Assembly: GCF_018320785.1 (NCBI RefSeq)
Contig: NC_054884.1
Coordinates: forward strand, 23,003,667-23,067,666
Direction: 5' to 3'
DNA length: 64,000 nucleotides
Origin: Cheilinus undulatus
Lineage: Eukaryota > Chordata > Actinopteri > Labriformes > Labridae
Positions 51,501 to 62,499 of the stretch are shown here, piece by piece. Below the pieces are notes generated by a model. That model was given only the letters and a program-made list of their open reading frames with translations. It had not been told where the DNA came from and did no database searches. Each line of letters begins with the position of its first letter. The first letter of the stretch is position 1. A program made the translations under genes and the position numbers.

Positions 51501-54500
51501 AGAAGTAGGCAGATTAATGTTAAAAATCTAATAAGCAGTTTTTGTCTGAATGTGTTGGTCTATTTTTTGTTAAAATAGTCTTATCAGTTGCTATGAAGCA
51601 AAACTGCTTTCTGTCCCTGTTTATTTTCGAAAGAAGTTCAATGGAGTGCTTTTTTGTGATGTACTGACTAGACTGTAATTCTCTGGTTTGTTTTTTAAGG
51701 GGATTCGGTTCTTGATCGACAGCTCTCTCCTGAAAAACACTAGTGATGACATAGCCCAGTTTCTCTATAAGGGGGAAGGTCTTAATAAGACAGCCATTGG
51801 CGACTACCTTGGGGAGAGGTGAGTATTATAGGTTGTTTACAATCGCGTAATCCCAAATGTCCATTGGGGGCCAGGAAGTGGGGGGCAGCCATTAGAAATG
51901 AATGGGATCAGAGGAAAGTAAGGACTTTACAGCTCTAAATGGACTGCTACACTGTGGTTAACATCAGTAAATTTATACATACACTGACATACATTTGACC
52001 AAAATGTGTGTGTTTTTTTTTTTACCACAGTTTAAATGATTTACCTGGTGTGGAGGCCATCAATATCACAAATTACTCAGACCTGCAGACCTCCTAGCAG
52101 CTAGCATCATTGATGCAGGGAGACCAGAGTCCTGAGGAGTCTTGTATTGAGCTAAAAGCTCATCTTAACATATAAAATAATCCTTATTTTGTCACAAACA
52201 TGCTTTTAATTATAATAATGATATACTATCAACAAACAAACCTTGTGCGGTAAGTGACCAAGTAAATATGTGCCGTTCATGAACGAGCCTGTTCCAACAA
52301 ACGGCTCTTTAATGTGGCCACTGCAGCTAGCTCTCATTTGGGTGCCAGTCGTTTTTTCGCCATCCTTTGTCGTTGTTTAATCCACATTTAAAAAGCCAAA
52401 CCGGTACCAAATGAAGATTGGTTTCGAGCCAAACAAACCGGCTTTACTGAGCTGAGCCAAATGATCTGGATCTCCTTAAAGAGACGGATATCCGTCACAA
52501 TGAGTGAGGCTGGACAGACATCAGCAGAAGAAACAAGATCAGGACTTGAACCATGACAAAACTGTACTGAATCAAACTGGACCACTTAGTGGAAACACGT
52601 CGAAGGACGTTGCTCATCCAGGCTTTAGACAGAGGCTTTTATAGATCCTGCCTGCTAAACTTTTCTTTTCTTGCTTGAATATTTCAGTGGTTTCCAAGGG
52701 GTGTTCTCTGCTGCTGCATGATGTCATCTACAAAGAACCTTTTGATCATGATCCTTCAAAATGTTCACAGTAATCGTTTCAACTTCTCATAGGAGGACAA
52801 GCTTGTGCTGTACAATTAATGCTAACAGTGGTTCTACCTTAGTAACAACACCTGTTCACTGGTGCTTGTAGTTCTGTCTAAGTTAGGGTTCTAAATGTCG
52901 TGTTGCATGACAGTCTCACTAAACAAAATATGGTTGCAATTACAGAGAATAATGTTTTTGCTACCTGTGACTGATCCCAAGCCTTTTTTCCTCTTGGCTA
53001 TTTAAAAGGAGAGCAATATCTGGCATTGTTGACTGAGCAGCAACAGAAGTAGTTGGAGATCATATGGGTAATGGCAGAGGTGAAATGGCTCCATCTCCTA
53101 TTTGATTTAAAAACAAACATAGAGCTAGGTGTGTTTTTTAAGTCAATACTTTTTGATTATGTTGAAACTACTTTGATAACTACAACTTTTAAGGTTTCTA
53201 CTGAGTAGACTCCTACCTAGGTTTAAATATATATTGAAAACTAGGCTTTGTTTGCTTGTAAGAGCGATGCTTTTCTTGCTTTGACATCCAAATGTGTGCT
53301 TTGATGAACAGAAGGTGTACTGAGGATTTTTTTACAGAGCTGTACATGATTGTACATAAGCAGCACTAAGGATAATCAGGCTTTATCAATATGCTATTAA
53401 AACATGAAATAAATGAGCTTATGTGTAGATCATCCTTTAATCTGTTTTTATCTGATTCATCACATCTCATCCAAATATTTTATTTGCCAACTCGGTGAGC
53501 TGCGTTCAGTTTGTGAGCCCATGTTCTTCTCTTTCCTCCCCCTTGTGTGCATGTCCATGTGGGTGTGTGTGTTTGTGTGGGTTGTTGTGTATTGTGCAGA
53601 GATGACTTTAACATCGAGGTTCTGCATGCCTTCCTGGACTTACACGAGTTCACAGATCTGAACCTGGTCCAGGCCCTTCGACAGTTTCTGTGGAGCTTCA
53701 GGCTGCCCGGTGAGGCACAGAAGATCGACCGCATGATGGAGGCGTTCGCTCAGAGATACTGTCGCTGTAACCCCGGGGTGTTTCAGAGCACAGGTACAAC
53801 AAGCACAACCAGCCAGGAGATTAAAAGTTTACAATCAAACATCACACTCCTGTTTGGCCAGATTTATCTCTTTGTCTGGCTGCATCTGTATGGGCATACA
53901 GCTATCTATAATTACAACAGGGTGATTTTCTGAAGAATGTTGTATTGATCTTATTCTAAAACATGTCTTTAAGAATAACCCACTTTTTCCTTTTCGATAC
54001 AGATACGTGTTACGTTTTGTCGTTCGCTGTGATCATGTTGAACACCAGTCTACACAACCCCAACGTGAAGGACAAACCATCCGTTCAGAGATTCACAGCA
54101 ATGAACCGAGGAATCAACGACGGAGGAGATTTACCAGAGGAGCTACTCAGGGTACGACAGATTTAGTTCACGGAAAAAGAAAGCATCACTCAATCGTTTT
54201 TGATATCTTTAGGCAGTAAATAGTTCAACTACAAGAACTTAATTATTTTATCTGTCCTAATAAATAGTGCCCTGTTACACATTGTTGTATATTCATCAAC
54301 AAAACAGTTGTAGCTGTGGGAGAAATATTCAAACTTTACTCTGAGAATTAAAGCTTGGTGTACCTCAACCATTAGGGTGCCCCTGACAAATAATTTACAA
54401 AGATGAATGTGATTAGTCAGATGTTGCCTGTTGACTTGTGAAATTCTCTTTTTAATTCTCTTTTGTGCGCATTGTTCAGTATTCTCATTTGCAACACAAG

Positions 54501-57500
54501 AGGTGAACCACATAATTAGACTATCATTCTATGATATGACTAGATCTATCCTTTCGCTAACTCATCAAGTCTGCAGTGATGACCTTATATAATGACACGT
54601 GTCTGTTTACAATACAGAAGTTTAAAGTAAAAAGGAAACCAGACTAGCTAGGTAAAAAACTTTCTAAACCATGATTTATTTTGAGAAATCTGTTTAAAAT
54701 TAGACCTTGAGCACCCCCCTAGAGCTGTAGTGGAATAATTCTTATTTTATAGGCAGGTGTGAGATGGCAGTTAAAGGAGGCTCTTTGGGACAAATGTCAA
54801 ATATGTGGGGTCACCACTTGTGTCTAGACTCTTATTTGATAACAATTTGAATTTAGCCTCACAGATCTCTGTAAAGCAGTCTTTAACTTCATTTATTTGT
54901 AGTTTCTTAATGATAATTTTTGTAGTCATGTCAATGTTTATATTTTTAGTGTTTAAATATGCATAATAATTACTGCAATATACATTGTTGTTTGTGTTTC
55001 TCATTGATATTTGCTTCCTTTTTAGAAGTAGATTTTTGTAGACATTGATTTTTATTTATACTGTGCAAATACAAGCGACCCCACACATGGGGACAGATAA
55101 CGACAGATGTAACAGTTTTGTTCTTTAACCAACAACCAGAGCTCAGCAACCAGCACTCTCAAAACTCAGATCTTGCCTGGTCAATGCAACAGAAAAAACG
55201 CCAATGCAAGGAATCCTCTAGCAGAGGGTATCTCAGAATATTTTCTCAATGTTAAATAAAAGAAAAAGGAAATAAACAGTCCAAAGGCTATATGATTTTG
55301 AACATGACTTTTATACGAGGGAAAAAAAGCCTCCTTTGAGACTCCATTGATGCAAAAAAAAAAACAACTTTGCTTCCTTTTCTACTTCTTGAATAAAACC
55401 TTTTCCTGTTAAAGTTCTCATCTCATTGTCTTGTTCAACGTTTGTAGAATCTGTATGACAGCATCAAGAATGAACCCTTTAAGATCCCAGAGGATGATGG
55501 GAACGACCTCACTCACACTTTCTTTAACCCCGACAGAGAGGGATGGCTGCTCAAACTCGGTATGTTGCGTCTCGCAGTCTGACTAAATCAATCTACTTTA
55601 CATGAAAACTATCTGATGCACATTAGTTTGTCACTTGAGTGCCCTCTAGTGGACAGGCTGTGGAACACCACAACATGAGAAGGACAGTCTTGTTTTAAAG
55701 TTATGGACATATTTATTCCTGTCATTGTTTTTTGCTGACTTTCTTCTTGTTTGTTTGTGTTTCATGTGTTTTGACTCCAGGAGGTATGTATCTTTAATGC
55801 TGTAATGCACTGCTTCGCTCCTTCCTCTTTGCGCTTTTTTAAATGCTCTGGCTCTTTGCTTTTATCCTCACATCACACACTGGATTCATAAAAAAAGCTG
55901 CTTTCACCCTGTGCTGCGTGCTGTTTTGCCCAGATGTGAACAAAAAGCTGGTTCGCATCTGTTTCTAACTGCTGCCCTCTGCCTCGTGTTTCAAGCTCAG
56001 CTTTTGTGACCAGTCATCTCAGTTTAACCTGCTGATCCATGCGTCAGTGTGCTTCAGTGTTGCTGCTGTCATAGCTAGTTCACTTTTCTGTTCCGGCCCC
56101 AGACTAAAGCCTTTTCTGTAATGTTTCCTCAGGCGGACGGGTAAAAACCTGGAAGAGACGGTGGTTTATCCTTACTGATAACTGCCTCTACTACTTTGAA
56201 TATACCACTGTAAGTACTGACTGGTTAGATACACTGAAGCATAAAGGATAAAGAATATTAAATCCAAATAGGCTCAGTGAATCACTTAATTGTTTTTTTT
56301 CTTGAACCTGTTTTAAAGGATAAAGAACCTCGAGGAATTATTCCACTGGAGAATCTGAGTATCAGAGAAGTTGATGATTCCAAGAAACCGGTAAACTTTC
56401 TTCTCTTCTTGATTTTTTTTGTTACAGAACCTAAACTAACACCTGAATCAGAGAGGAATGAAAAAAAGCAGTTTTATCTTTAAGATAAATTAGATATTCC
56501 TTTATGAATCCCGCAAGGGGAAATTCCAGAAATTAAAGAGGAGGTGTAGGAGGCAGAGGAGACTGTAAATGAAGAAATCACGCAAAATAAAGTCATTTGT
56601 CAACATACAATGGCCCGTATTTGTCAGAACTTGGTAGACAATCTCCTACACAGCCTCTAATTTTCATCAGAAAAAGCTGCCGAGACCATAAAAACCCCAT
56701 GTAGTTACCACCCTAAATTACAGAAGTGCCAGTTAACATGGGATTAGTATTAGCCTGTGTTTGCACTAAAATGTGTTAGGACATGTGCCCTGAAATTTTT
56801 ACTCCCCAAGTTACAGACATGGTTGAGTGCATGGGATTAAAAACAAATATGTCCCATGTGATTATTACATAGTGCCACCAGGGGTCCCTAGGTAGCACTA
56901 ATACCATGCAAGTAGGGCTGAAGTCATCATTTTTATTGTTTTGATGAAGAGCCCTCTGGTGGTGGAATTTACATAGTGTCTGTATAAGGGGGGAAACTGC
57001 AATAATGCCCAAAACATTTCAATTTCAAAAATAAAGATTAAGAGGGAAAAAAACATAAATGTGCCTAAAATTATGGGGAAAATGAGAGAGAGAGAGAAAA
57101 GGACAATACATCCAAACCTTTTCAAAATTACTATCAAACAAGAACCTGGTGAAGGCACAAGAAAACCTCTGCATGTAAATATAGATGGACCCAAAAAGTT
57201 ACACAGATGAAACAACAGCATTGGTGTTTTAAATATTTTGTACATGTTTTTAATACTGTGTGTCTCTTGCACCAACTGTTGATAGATATCCAGTAACTGA
57301 TTTAGTAGAACGACATTATCTGTTGCAAACTTTGGCTGCTGTGATGCTGCCTGCCTTTGCCAGGACACTTAAAATATAGATTTTCATCTCAGTGAGGTTT
57401 CCCTGACTAATTAAAGGTTAAATTACAAAATGTATTTATCTTCCCCTTCAAATCCTGTCAATGTTAGCAGAAACAGAGCTGCCTCTGGCCCTCCACAAAC

Positions 57501-57954
57501 CCCTGATTTAAAGAGTAATTCCTGGAATCATTTCATGTCTGTCATTGTCAGGAAATCTATTTATTCCTTCCAAATCCTACAAACAGGGTTTGTTTTCATT
57601 TCTGTTCATACTTCTTGTTTTTCTTTTTATCTCTTTTAGAACTGCTTCGAGCTCTTCATCCCGGACCACAAAGATCAGGTGATCAAAGCCTGCAAGACAG
57701 AGGCAGACGGCCGAGTCGTCGAGGGTAACCACACTTTTTACAGGATCTCCGCCCCGACTACAGAGGAGAAGGACGAGTGGATCAACAGCATCAAGTCAGC
57801 CTCATTTACCCTCTTTCTCTATCTCAGTATTATTTTCTCATTGTTGACCAACTCTCCTCTTCCTCAAACCTGCAGAGCAGCCATCAGCAAAGACCCGTTC
57901 TACGAGATGCTTGCTGCTCGGAAGAAGAAGGTCTCAACTCTGAAGGGTCTGTAG
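39519..57954 (+). CDS. cyth1: Cytohesin-1, complete (ARF guanine-nucleotide exchange factor)
   Basis: Activates ARF GTPases at membranes after PH-domain binding to phosphoinositides. Coding exons: 39519-39546, 47041-47123, 50809-50873, 51213-51279, 51700-51818, 53600-53793, 54003-54151, 55448-55559, optional 55781-55783, 56133-56209, 56319-56390, 57640-57794, 57876-57954. All are GT-AG and phase-consistent: 399 aa, or 400 with the micro-exon (human CYTH1 398). Order: short N-terminus (MVLKSEDGV), coiled coil about 14-58, Sec7 about 61-250 with [11 protein letters not shown] (catalytic glutamate at about 159), PH about 263-380 ([13 protein letters not shown]), polybasic tail. Assignment to CYTH1 over CYTH2-4 rests on [42 protein letters not shown] and the genomic link to timp2. 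The last residues (VSTLKGL) differ from the mammalian CYTH1 end. No breaks are seen. Confidence 0.96.
39547..41870 (+). other. cyth1 intron 1, proximal part
   Basis: Intron 1 spans 39547-47040 (7.5 kb). The first 2.3 kb shows no repeat or exon that I can support. Confidence 0.45.
41870..42140 (+). promoter_or_regulatory. GC-rich block in cyth1 intron 1, possible internal promoter
   Basis: C/T-rich then G-rich sequence with GC-box-like GGCGGGGAGGGAGG at about 41947-41960 and several CpGs. It stands out from the AT-rich intron. An open frame reads through it, but no coding family or well-placed donor is evident. Mammalian cytohesin genes use alternative first exons, which makes a second promoter plausible but unproven. 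Confidence 0.25.
43282..43790. mobile_element. hAT-type element with perfect 8-bp target duplication and internal second terminus
   Basis: Begins TAGGACTGAATTTTGG and ends AATTGCCCAGCTCTA. Flanked by the perfect duplication gtaggaac (43274-43281, 43791-43798). A second left-end-like sequence (AAGGGCTGAACAATTTTGAAAAAAA) occurs at 43453, suggesting a nested or internally duplicated copy. 509 bp, non-coding. Confidence 0.82.
44181..44232. repeat. TA microsatellite
   Basis: Two (TA)n blocks separated by 'ctacatac'. In cyth1 intron 1. Confidence 0.9.
45048..45583. mobile_element. hAT-type non-autonomous element with perfect 8-bp target duplication
   Basis: Begins TAGGGCTGTCAAGATTTA and ends TTTTGACAGCCCTA. 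Perfect flanking duplication aataatac (45040-45047, 45584-45591). 536 bp without transposase. Same family as the inner element at 37769-38237, sharing 'ggtccacaattagtgcac', 'gtgattaattgcatacttta' and 'aacaggttt/aatagttt...aaaattttggaatttt' order. Confidence 0.88.
45655..45790 (-). repeat. Degenerate SINE, same family as 4786-4954
   Basis: Shares 'tttttatgccttaattacagagatagaacagtgaata', then 'aaactgggaagcaagtggggataactagcagg'. The tRNA-like head is eroded. Confidence 0.55.
46290..46475 (+). repeat. tRNA-derived SINE, + orientation
   Basis: The head reads ACCTGGTGGTTAGTTTGCC (A-box-like), 'ccccatgtacagaggg', then GTGAATTCGAAC (B-box-like). The body 'cctttcctgcatgtcatactccctactctttctct' follows in the reverse sense of the other copies. 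It ends 'aataaaggcataaaaaact'. Confidence 0.7.
47124..49780 (+). other. cyth1 intron 2, proximal part
   Basis: AT-rich sequence between cyth1 exons 2 and 3. A 'ggctaacgttagc' word at 49183 resembles the TAGC repeat but is too short to assign. No exon was seen. Confidence 0.4.
50003..50016. promoter_or_regulatory. RFX X-box-like palindrome
   Basis: GTAACCATGGAAAC matches the RFX-factor X-box (two inverted half-sites around AT). It lies in a GC-elevated, CpG-containing block (49790-50060) of cyth1 intron 2 that is otherwise non-coding. Only motif evidence. Confidence 0.35.
50177..50539 (+). other. Unassigned 120-codon ORF in cyth1 intron 2
   Basis: Opens [20 protein letters not shown], resembling a signal peptide, then a Gly/Ser/Lys-rich middle and the C-terminal stretch [15 protein letters not shown] before the stop. 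It is richer in G+C than the intron. No family recognised and no splice context chosen. It may be an unspliced chance frame through a regulatory block. Confidence 0.12.
52250..52480. repeat. Possible hAT-related repeat fragment
   Basis: 'gttcatgaacgagcctgttcc' and 'caaacggctcttt' resemble words seen at 15115-15145 ('gagccgaaagagccggctctt'). Both look like pieces of a dispersed family. No termini defined. In cyth1 intron 5. Confidence 0.3.
52481..53599 (+). other. cyth1 intron 5, distal part
   Basis: Nothing recognised apart from a GT-rich tract (53556-53592) directly before the exon 6 acceptor. Confidence 0.4.
54152..55447 (+). other. cyth1 intron 7
   Basis: AT-rich 1.3 kb intron. No repeat or exon recognised. 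Confidence 0.45.
55640..55652 (-). promoter_or_regulatory. CTCF-type motif, minus strand
   Basis: The minus strand reads CCACTAGAGGGCA, a full match to the CTCF core consensus. It lies 81 bp downstream of cyth1 exon 8 and about 130 bp before the 3-nt micro-exon. Occupancy is inferred. Confidence 0.45.
55781..55783 (+). CDS. cyth1: 3-nt alternative micro-exon of cyth1 (diglycine/triglycine switch)
   Basis: The trinucleotide GAG sits between a polypyrimidine-AG acceptor (ttgactccag) and a donor (gtatgt). Exon 8 ends in phase 1 (ctc g) and the next exon starts gc gga cgg. Skipping gives L-G-G-R; inclusion gives L-G-G-G-R. In mammalian cytohesins this same 3-base exon sets phosphoinositide preference of the PH domain: two glycines favour PIP3, three lower that selectivity. 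Confidence 0.88.
56391..57639 (+). other. cyth1 intron before the PH-domain penultimate exon
   Basis: 1.25 kb. A short segment near 56495-56535 ('ttcctttatgaatcccgcaaggggaaattcc') resembles a dispersed fish repeat tail. A 156-codon minus-strand frame (56898-57368) has no family features. Confidence 0.4.
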
Positions 57955-58665
57955 AGCCGCAGAGGATTGGATCTTGACTCTGGACCTGAAACTTGTGGAC
58001 CTGCTACAGAGGAGCTATCTTCTGTCATCTTCAGCAGCTTGTTCTCTTCAGGTTTGATTTGAAGTCTTTGACTTCTTTATCCTATTTGAACACACTCCTC
58101 CTACAGTCCTGCCTTTATACATCATTCTCTGTTCTCCTCTTTAAACCTGCTGGAAGGACTGTGAAACATGAAGAAGACAAGAGCTGGGATGAGAAACTGA
58201 CTGGAACAAAAATAATTGTATCTGAATTAGGATTTATAAACACTTATGCACCATGTGATGAAAAACTTGTTACAGTCAAAGGAGTTTGAGGTGTTGAATG
58301 AATCTCATCCTACAGGAGCATGGGCCTGAAACCATTTTTTTAAAGTTTAATCACTAAAGGTCTGTTTTCTAGACTTAAAAAAACCCTGTCTCATTTATTT
58401 AAATACTTGATGAAGAAATCAACTGGAAGATAAGAAGTGCAGGACTCATCTCATCCAGGACCTTATTGTTACACCTGTTTTGCCATAAAATATTTTTGTT
58501 TTTCCAAGCCTGTTTTCTTACTGCTGTTTGTCTTTAGTCAAAAAAACTGTTACTGAAAAATGAAGGCAATGCTCAAAAAGCATGATATTTATTTATCCAG
58601 ATTTCCTGTAATTTATTGTTTTAAGTTCTTTTTGTTCTCATTAAAAGTTTGCAGAACAACAAACT
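57955..58665 (+). other. cyth1: cyth1 3' UTR
   Basis: About 0.7 kb from the stop to just past the ATTAAA signal at 58640-58645. No repeat inside. Confidence 0.65.
58640..58645 (+). terminator. Poly(A) signal of cyth1
   Basis: ATTAAA followed within 30-45 nt by 'ctgtggtttgtttatt', a TG/T-rich downstream element. Confidence 0.65.
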
Positions 58666-58669
58666 TCCA

Positions 58670-59800
58670 TCTGTGGTTTGTTTATTAATTCTAAAATTAT
58701 TGATAGTTTTATTTCATTGTCATCCTAGCTGCTAATGCTAATATTGTTTTGTTTTCTATCAATCATGGCTGTAATTGCTAATTCTTCACATATTGCTGAC
58801 ATCATTATTGAAGTTATAGCCTTACCCTACAAAAAGGGAGATACGTTTTTGACCATGACAGTCGTAAATTTGTCCTCCAGTTGGTTTGTTGTTTCTCTTG
58901 TCCCTCTTTCTGCATCGCCCTCTTCACTCTTCCCATACTGGTCTTTACAATAATAAGCTACATCACAGAGTACGGTCTGTACTGCCCTTTTTTAAAATGT
59001 TACAGGATCATTTTGGTTATGAATTGGGGCTATACGAGATTGTTTGACTGAACAAGTGATTTTTCATCTGCTCCCCCCATTGTCATTCCAAGAAGAACTT
59101 GGTGTATCACAGTTACTAGAATCTTATCTGAAATTTCTATTGTTTCTCTTGGTCTTCTTCATCATCTTCCTTCTAGTCAGCCATCTCGCATAATTTTTTC
59201 TTTCTCAGTCTCTCATGTTGTCTCCACCTAGCTATGATATCAACTTTTAATCAGTTTTGCTCTCAGAAGTCACCTAAATTGATTTCATCTCCTTAGTAGC
59301 AACAAACATTTCCACTTTTGACTGGTTGTGTGTAGACAGACACATTTTGCTTGAATTCTGATTGCACATGATGCATCACAAGTGAACCCCAGTGCAAAAT
59401 ATATTTTCAAGAGTGAGAATGTGTTTGGTTTTTAAAAGGAGAGCCAATGAATTCGGCACATGTGCCTACCCAGGTAAAATTGTTAAAGGTCAACAAAGAG
59501 GTTTAGGCCTCTGACCATTCATTTGAGAGAATTGGATTTTGTGTTTTAGCAATTGTATTTAAAAAAAAAAAAAACAACCTCTTTAAAATAACATGGGCCT
59601 ATTTATCAGTGCTTCATGAATGTGAGACTTTCTGTCACCCTCAGGTCTAACTTTAGTAATAATAATACTATGTCAGCACTTACAGAACAAAGTTACTGTC
59701 ATAGTTATTACATGATTAACAGCTGCATAATGAGACATTTTAGCAACCTGGAGGCAGTGACACCACTGACCTAAACTAATAAAGATGTTACTGAAAAACT
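58670..59800. other. Intergenic downstream of cyth1
   Basis: Nothing recognised beyond a poly-A run near 59562. Confidence 0.4.
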
Positions 59801-60255
59801 TTCCACCAGTGTTAAGTTGTCTACTAAAACCATGACTAAAAAAGTTAGTCAACTACAAATTTTCCACAAGTTGGACAAGACTAAGACTAGCTAAAAATAG
59901 ATCTTTGGTAATAAAAACTCTGACAAAGCCAGTTTAATGTTCTAAGAGACAACAATTAGGCTAAAATGTTAGTGCTGGATTGTTAGACATTCACAACCCG
60001 TGGTATTTCTCCACATAAAAAGTATTTTCTTCAGTGTATTATAAAGTAATTAAAGTATGTATAGTACATTAATGAGTGTTTAACAGTTATATTAATCTCA
60101 CAATTTGGCTGATTAAACAAGGTCAAAGTAAATAAAGGTTTTGACTAAAAACAGACTAAAATGTTTGGACTTTTTATTACTAAAGCAGGACTAAATTTTT
60201 TTTGAGTTTTCATTGCCTAAACCTAGCCTGACTAGACTAAAACTTAATTAAAAAT
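59800..60255. repeat. ACTAAA-rich dispersed element
   Basis: Both ends are dense in 'gactaaaaa', 'gactaagac' and 'actagactaaaactt' words around a non-repetitive core, resembling a common fish non-autonomous repeat. Termini not resolved. Confidence 0.45.
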
Positions 60256-61680
60256 AGCTGCCAAACTTAAAAACTGTTTGCCACCAAAAAATCTGCCAAT
60301 TTTGGAGAAACACTTTATATTGTAGTTCTTTTTTTTTGCCACTTGGGGACGGCAAAAGCGTGCAGAACATTGTCAAAATGTTTACATATGAAGTTATGAT
60401 TGTAATATTCCCCCCATACTCAGACACTAATTTTGTGGAAACTTTGTTTATTTTGTTGCAACTTGATGAACTGATGTCCAGTATACAATTCATATTCATA
60501 TCTTAATCTATTAACCTGGTAGTCTGATAGTTGGCTATGTGGTTTGGGGTAGTGGACATTTTCAGTAGCTTTTTCCCCTCTTAAGTCAGCTTCCCCTTGC
60601 CGTCCCTGGTGCATTCCTTTTTAAAATCACTATGATGTAAACATGATGCCTGGTTCTGCTGTCCTATTTTTAAGCTTTCATGTATTTCGTTTTGCAACGC
60701 ATGTTAGAAAAATCGAAAATGCATTTTCCAAACAAAAGAAGACGACTCATTTATGTCCAGTTTTAAAAAGTCACCTTATTGTCCTTTAATTTACAAAGAT
60801 AATAACACATAGACACTGTACAGTTAGCTTTAATTCCTGCTGTAAACTGGCTGTTGGAGCTCCTGAAGAGTCTTTAAGGCTCCTCGAGGTTTCCGTCATC
60901 ATTCCCCTTAGTGTACTTCAGGGACATTCACAGATGAAGTCTATTGCTATCGTAAACATGCAACATGTATTTGCTGAGATGTGCAGAGGTTTGTTTTGTT
61001 AGTAACACTTGAAAACAGAAATCCACAGCGTGAAAGTGTTCACTGTTAATTTAACAGGGGAACAGATTCGCAGCAAACCAAAGGATGCAGAGTTTATACA
61101 AAACTGAGAAGTTACACTCATTGACACACCATAACTTGCTCCTGTGTGAGTGTCTGTGTGAGACTCACTCCCTGTGACACACTGATGACTGAGGTGATGC
61201 TCTTTAATCTCCTGGCATGCTTCCCACACTGGAGTGTGTCCGACTGTCCAGTCTGCAGCAGCAGAACGACCTCCACAAGGAACCTTCAACCTCAGGACCG
61301 ATGAAGCCTCTCGCCTGAAATGTAGACAGAAAAAAATCCATATTTTTTATCTCTTTCTGTTAAACAGAGCAGTGTTTAACATCAATCACAGCTTTGATGG
61401 ATTTTTAAGGACTCTTATTTCCATCCAGATTAAAATCCAGATTAAAATTTCTTTAATTATTATAGTGTAGTGGTTATCAGCTGATTGAGCCACAGGACCA
61501 ACTATCAACCCCTCAATGAGTAATTGAAGAGAAAAGCTTCCATCCTTTGAGCACATAACATTAATCAAATTAAGAGCACAGGTGAAACAAATTCAGCAGT
61601 TAGAGAGTCTGACTGAAATTTTCTTAATAAATTTAGGAAAAAATCTTAAGATAATGGCAAATGAGGGTCACTGAGTAATC
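60256..61680. other. Intergenic, nothing recognised
   Basis: Small ORFs only, none with family features. Confidence 0.4.
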
Positions 61681-61689
61681 TGAGCTCTA

Positions 61690-61703
61690 CCACTAGGGGG
61701 CAG
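61690..61703 (+). promoter_or_regulatory. CTCF-type motif, plus strand
   Basis: CCACTAGGGGGCAG fits the CTCF core consensus at every position. It lies 3.7 kb beyond the cyth1 stop. Its orientation is opposite to the motif at 55640. Confidence 0.5.
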
Positions 61704-62499
61704 CAGTGTCCCGCACATGAGCCTGTGCTTTCCAGCTTTCTGATGCTGCTGTGTGGACATGAGGTAGATTTGAACCCCGCTGACCCTCCTGTTTCGAGCT
61801 GTTTGGACCTGTCACCACTGTTTTCTAACAATAGACCTCCTGCAACAACCAATTGGGATATGTTGTTTTTTTTACCCTTACCAGACAAAGCTATTGTTAG
61901 AGGGACATGTTTGTTTTTTCCTCTTTCAGGAAAAAGAAAACAAAGAAACGATGAGCAGTAAAGTCCACAGATGATTAAACCAGACTGACACGAAACACCA
62001 GAGAGAGCCAAAAAGATCTGCATTACAATCCTGATAACAGCAGCACTAAGGTTGAGCAAGTTGAGAAATGCGTATGAGGATTTGATTTAAAAACTCAGTT
62101 TAAGACATTGCAACAGGAAATGTCTAAAATCTGACAACTATTTCCACCTCTTTTCCTGTCGAGACTGAAGATAAATTTGTTAAACCTGGATTTATGGATG
62201 GAGAGGTCAGATACCCTACAAACATTTGACATTTGTTGTGGTTTTATACCGAAACATCAGTGTATTCTCCCAGACAAAATAAAAAATGCTGCTAGCTTCC
62301 ACACATGACTACATGTAAAAGAAAATCATACTGATTCTTCCTGCGAACAGTATCATCCACAAGGAGGCTTTGATGTAAACAACTCACAAGTGCAAACAAG
62401 TATTAAAAAAAGAAATCAGAGATGGTTAGACTAAGCTTGATCAGTAGTGACTCATTCATTTAGCTGACATCGCATCCATCTGTTATCTATACACCTGAG

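Noticed and set aside
56898-57368. 156-codon minus-strand ORF in a cyth1 intron
   Set aside because: Hydrophobic residues reflect A-rich plus-strand composition; no family features and antisense to a well-supported gene.
61646-62059. 137-codon minus-strand ORF downstream of cyth1
   Set aside because: No family features; it spans the CTCF-like motif and repeat-like sequence.
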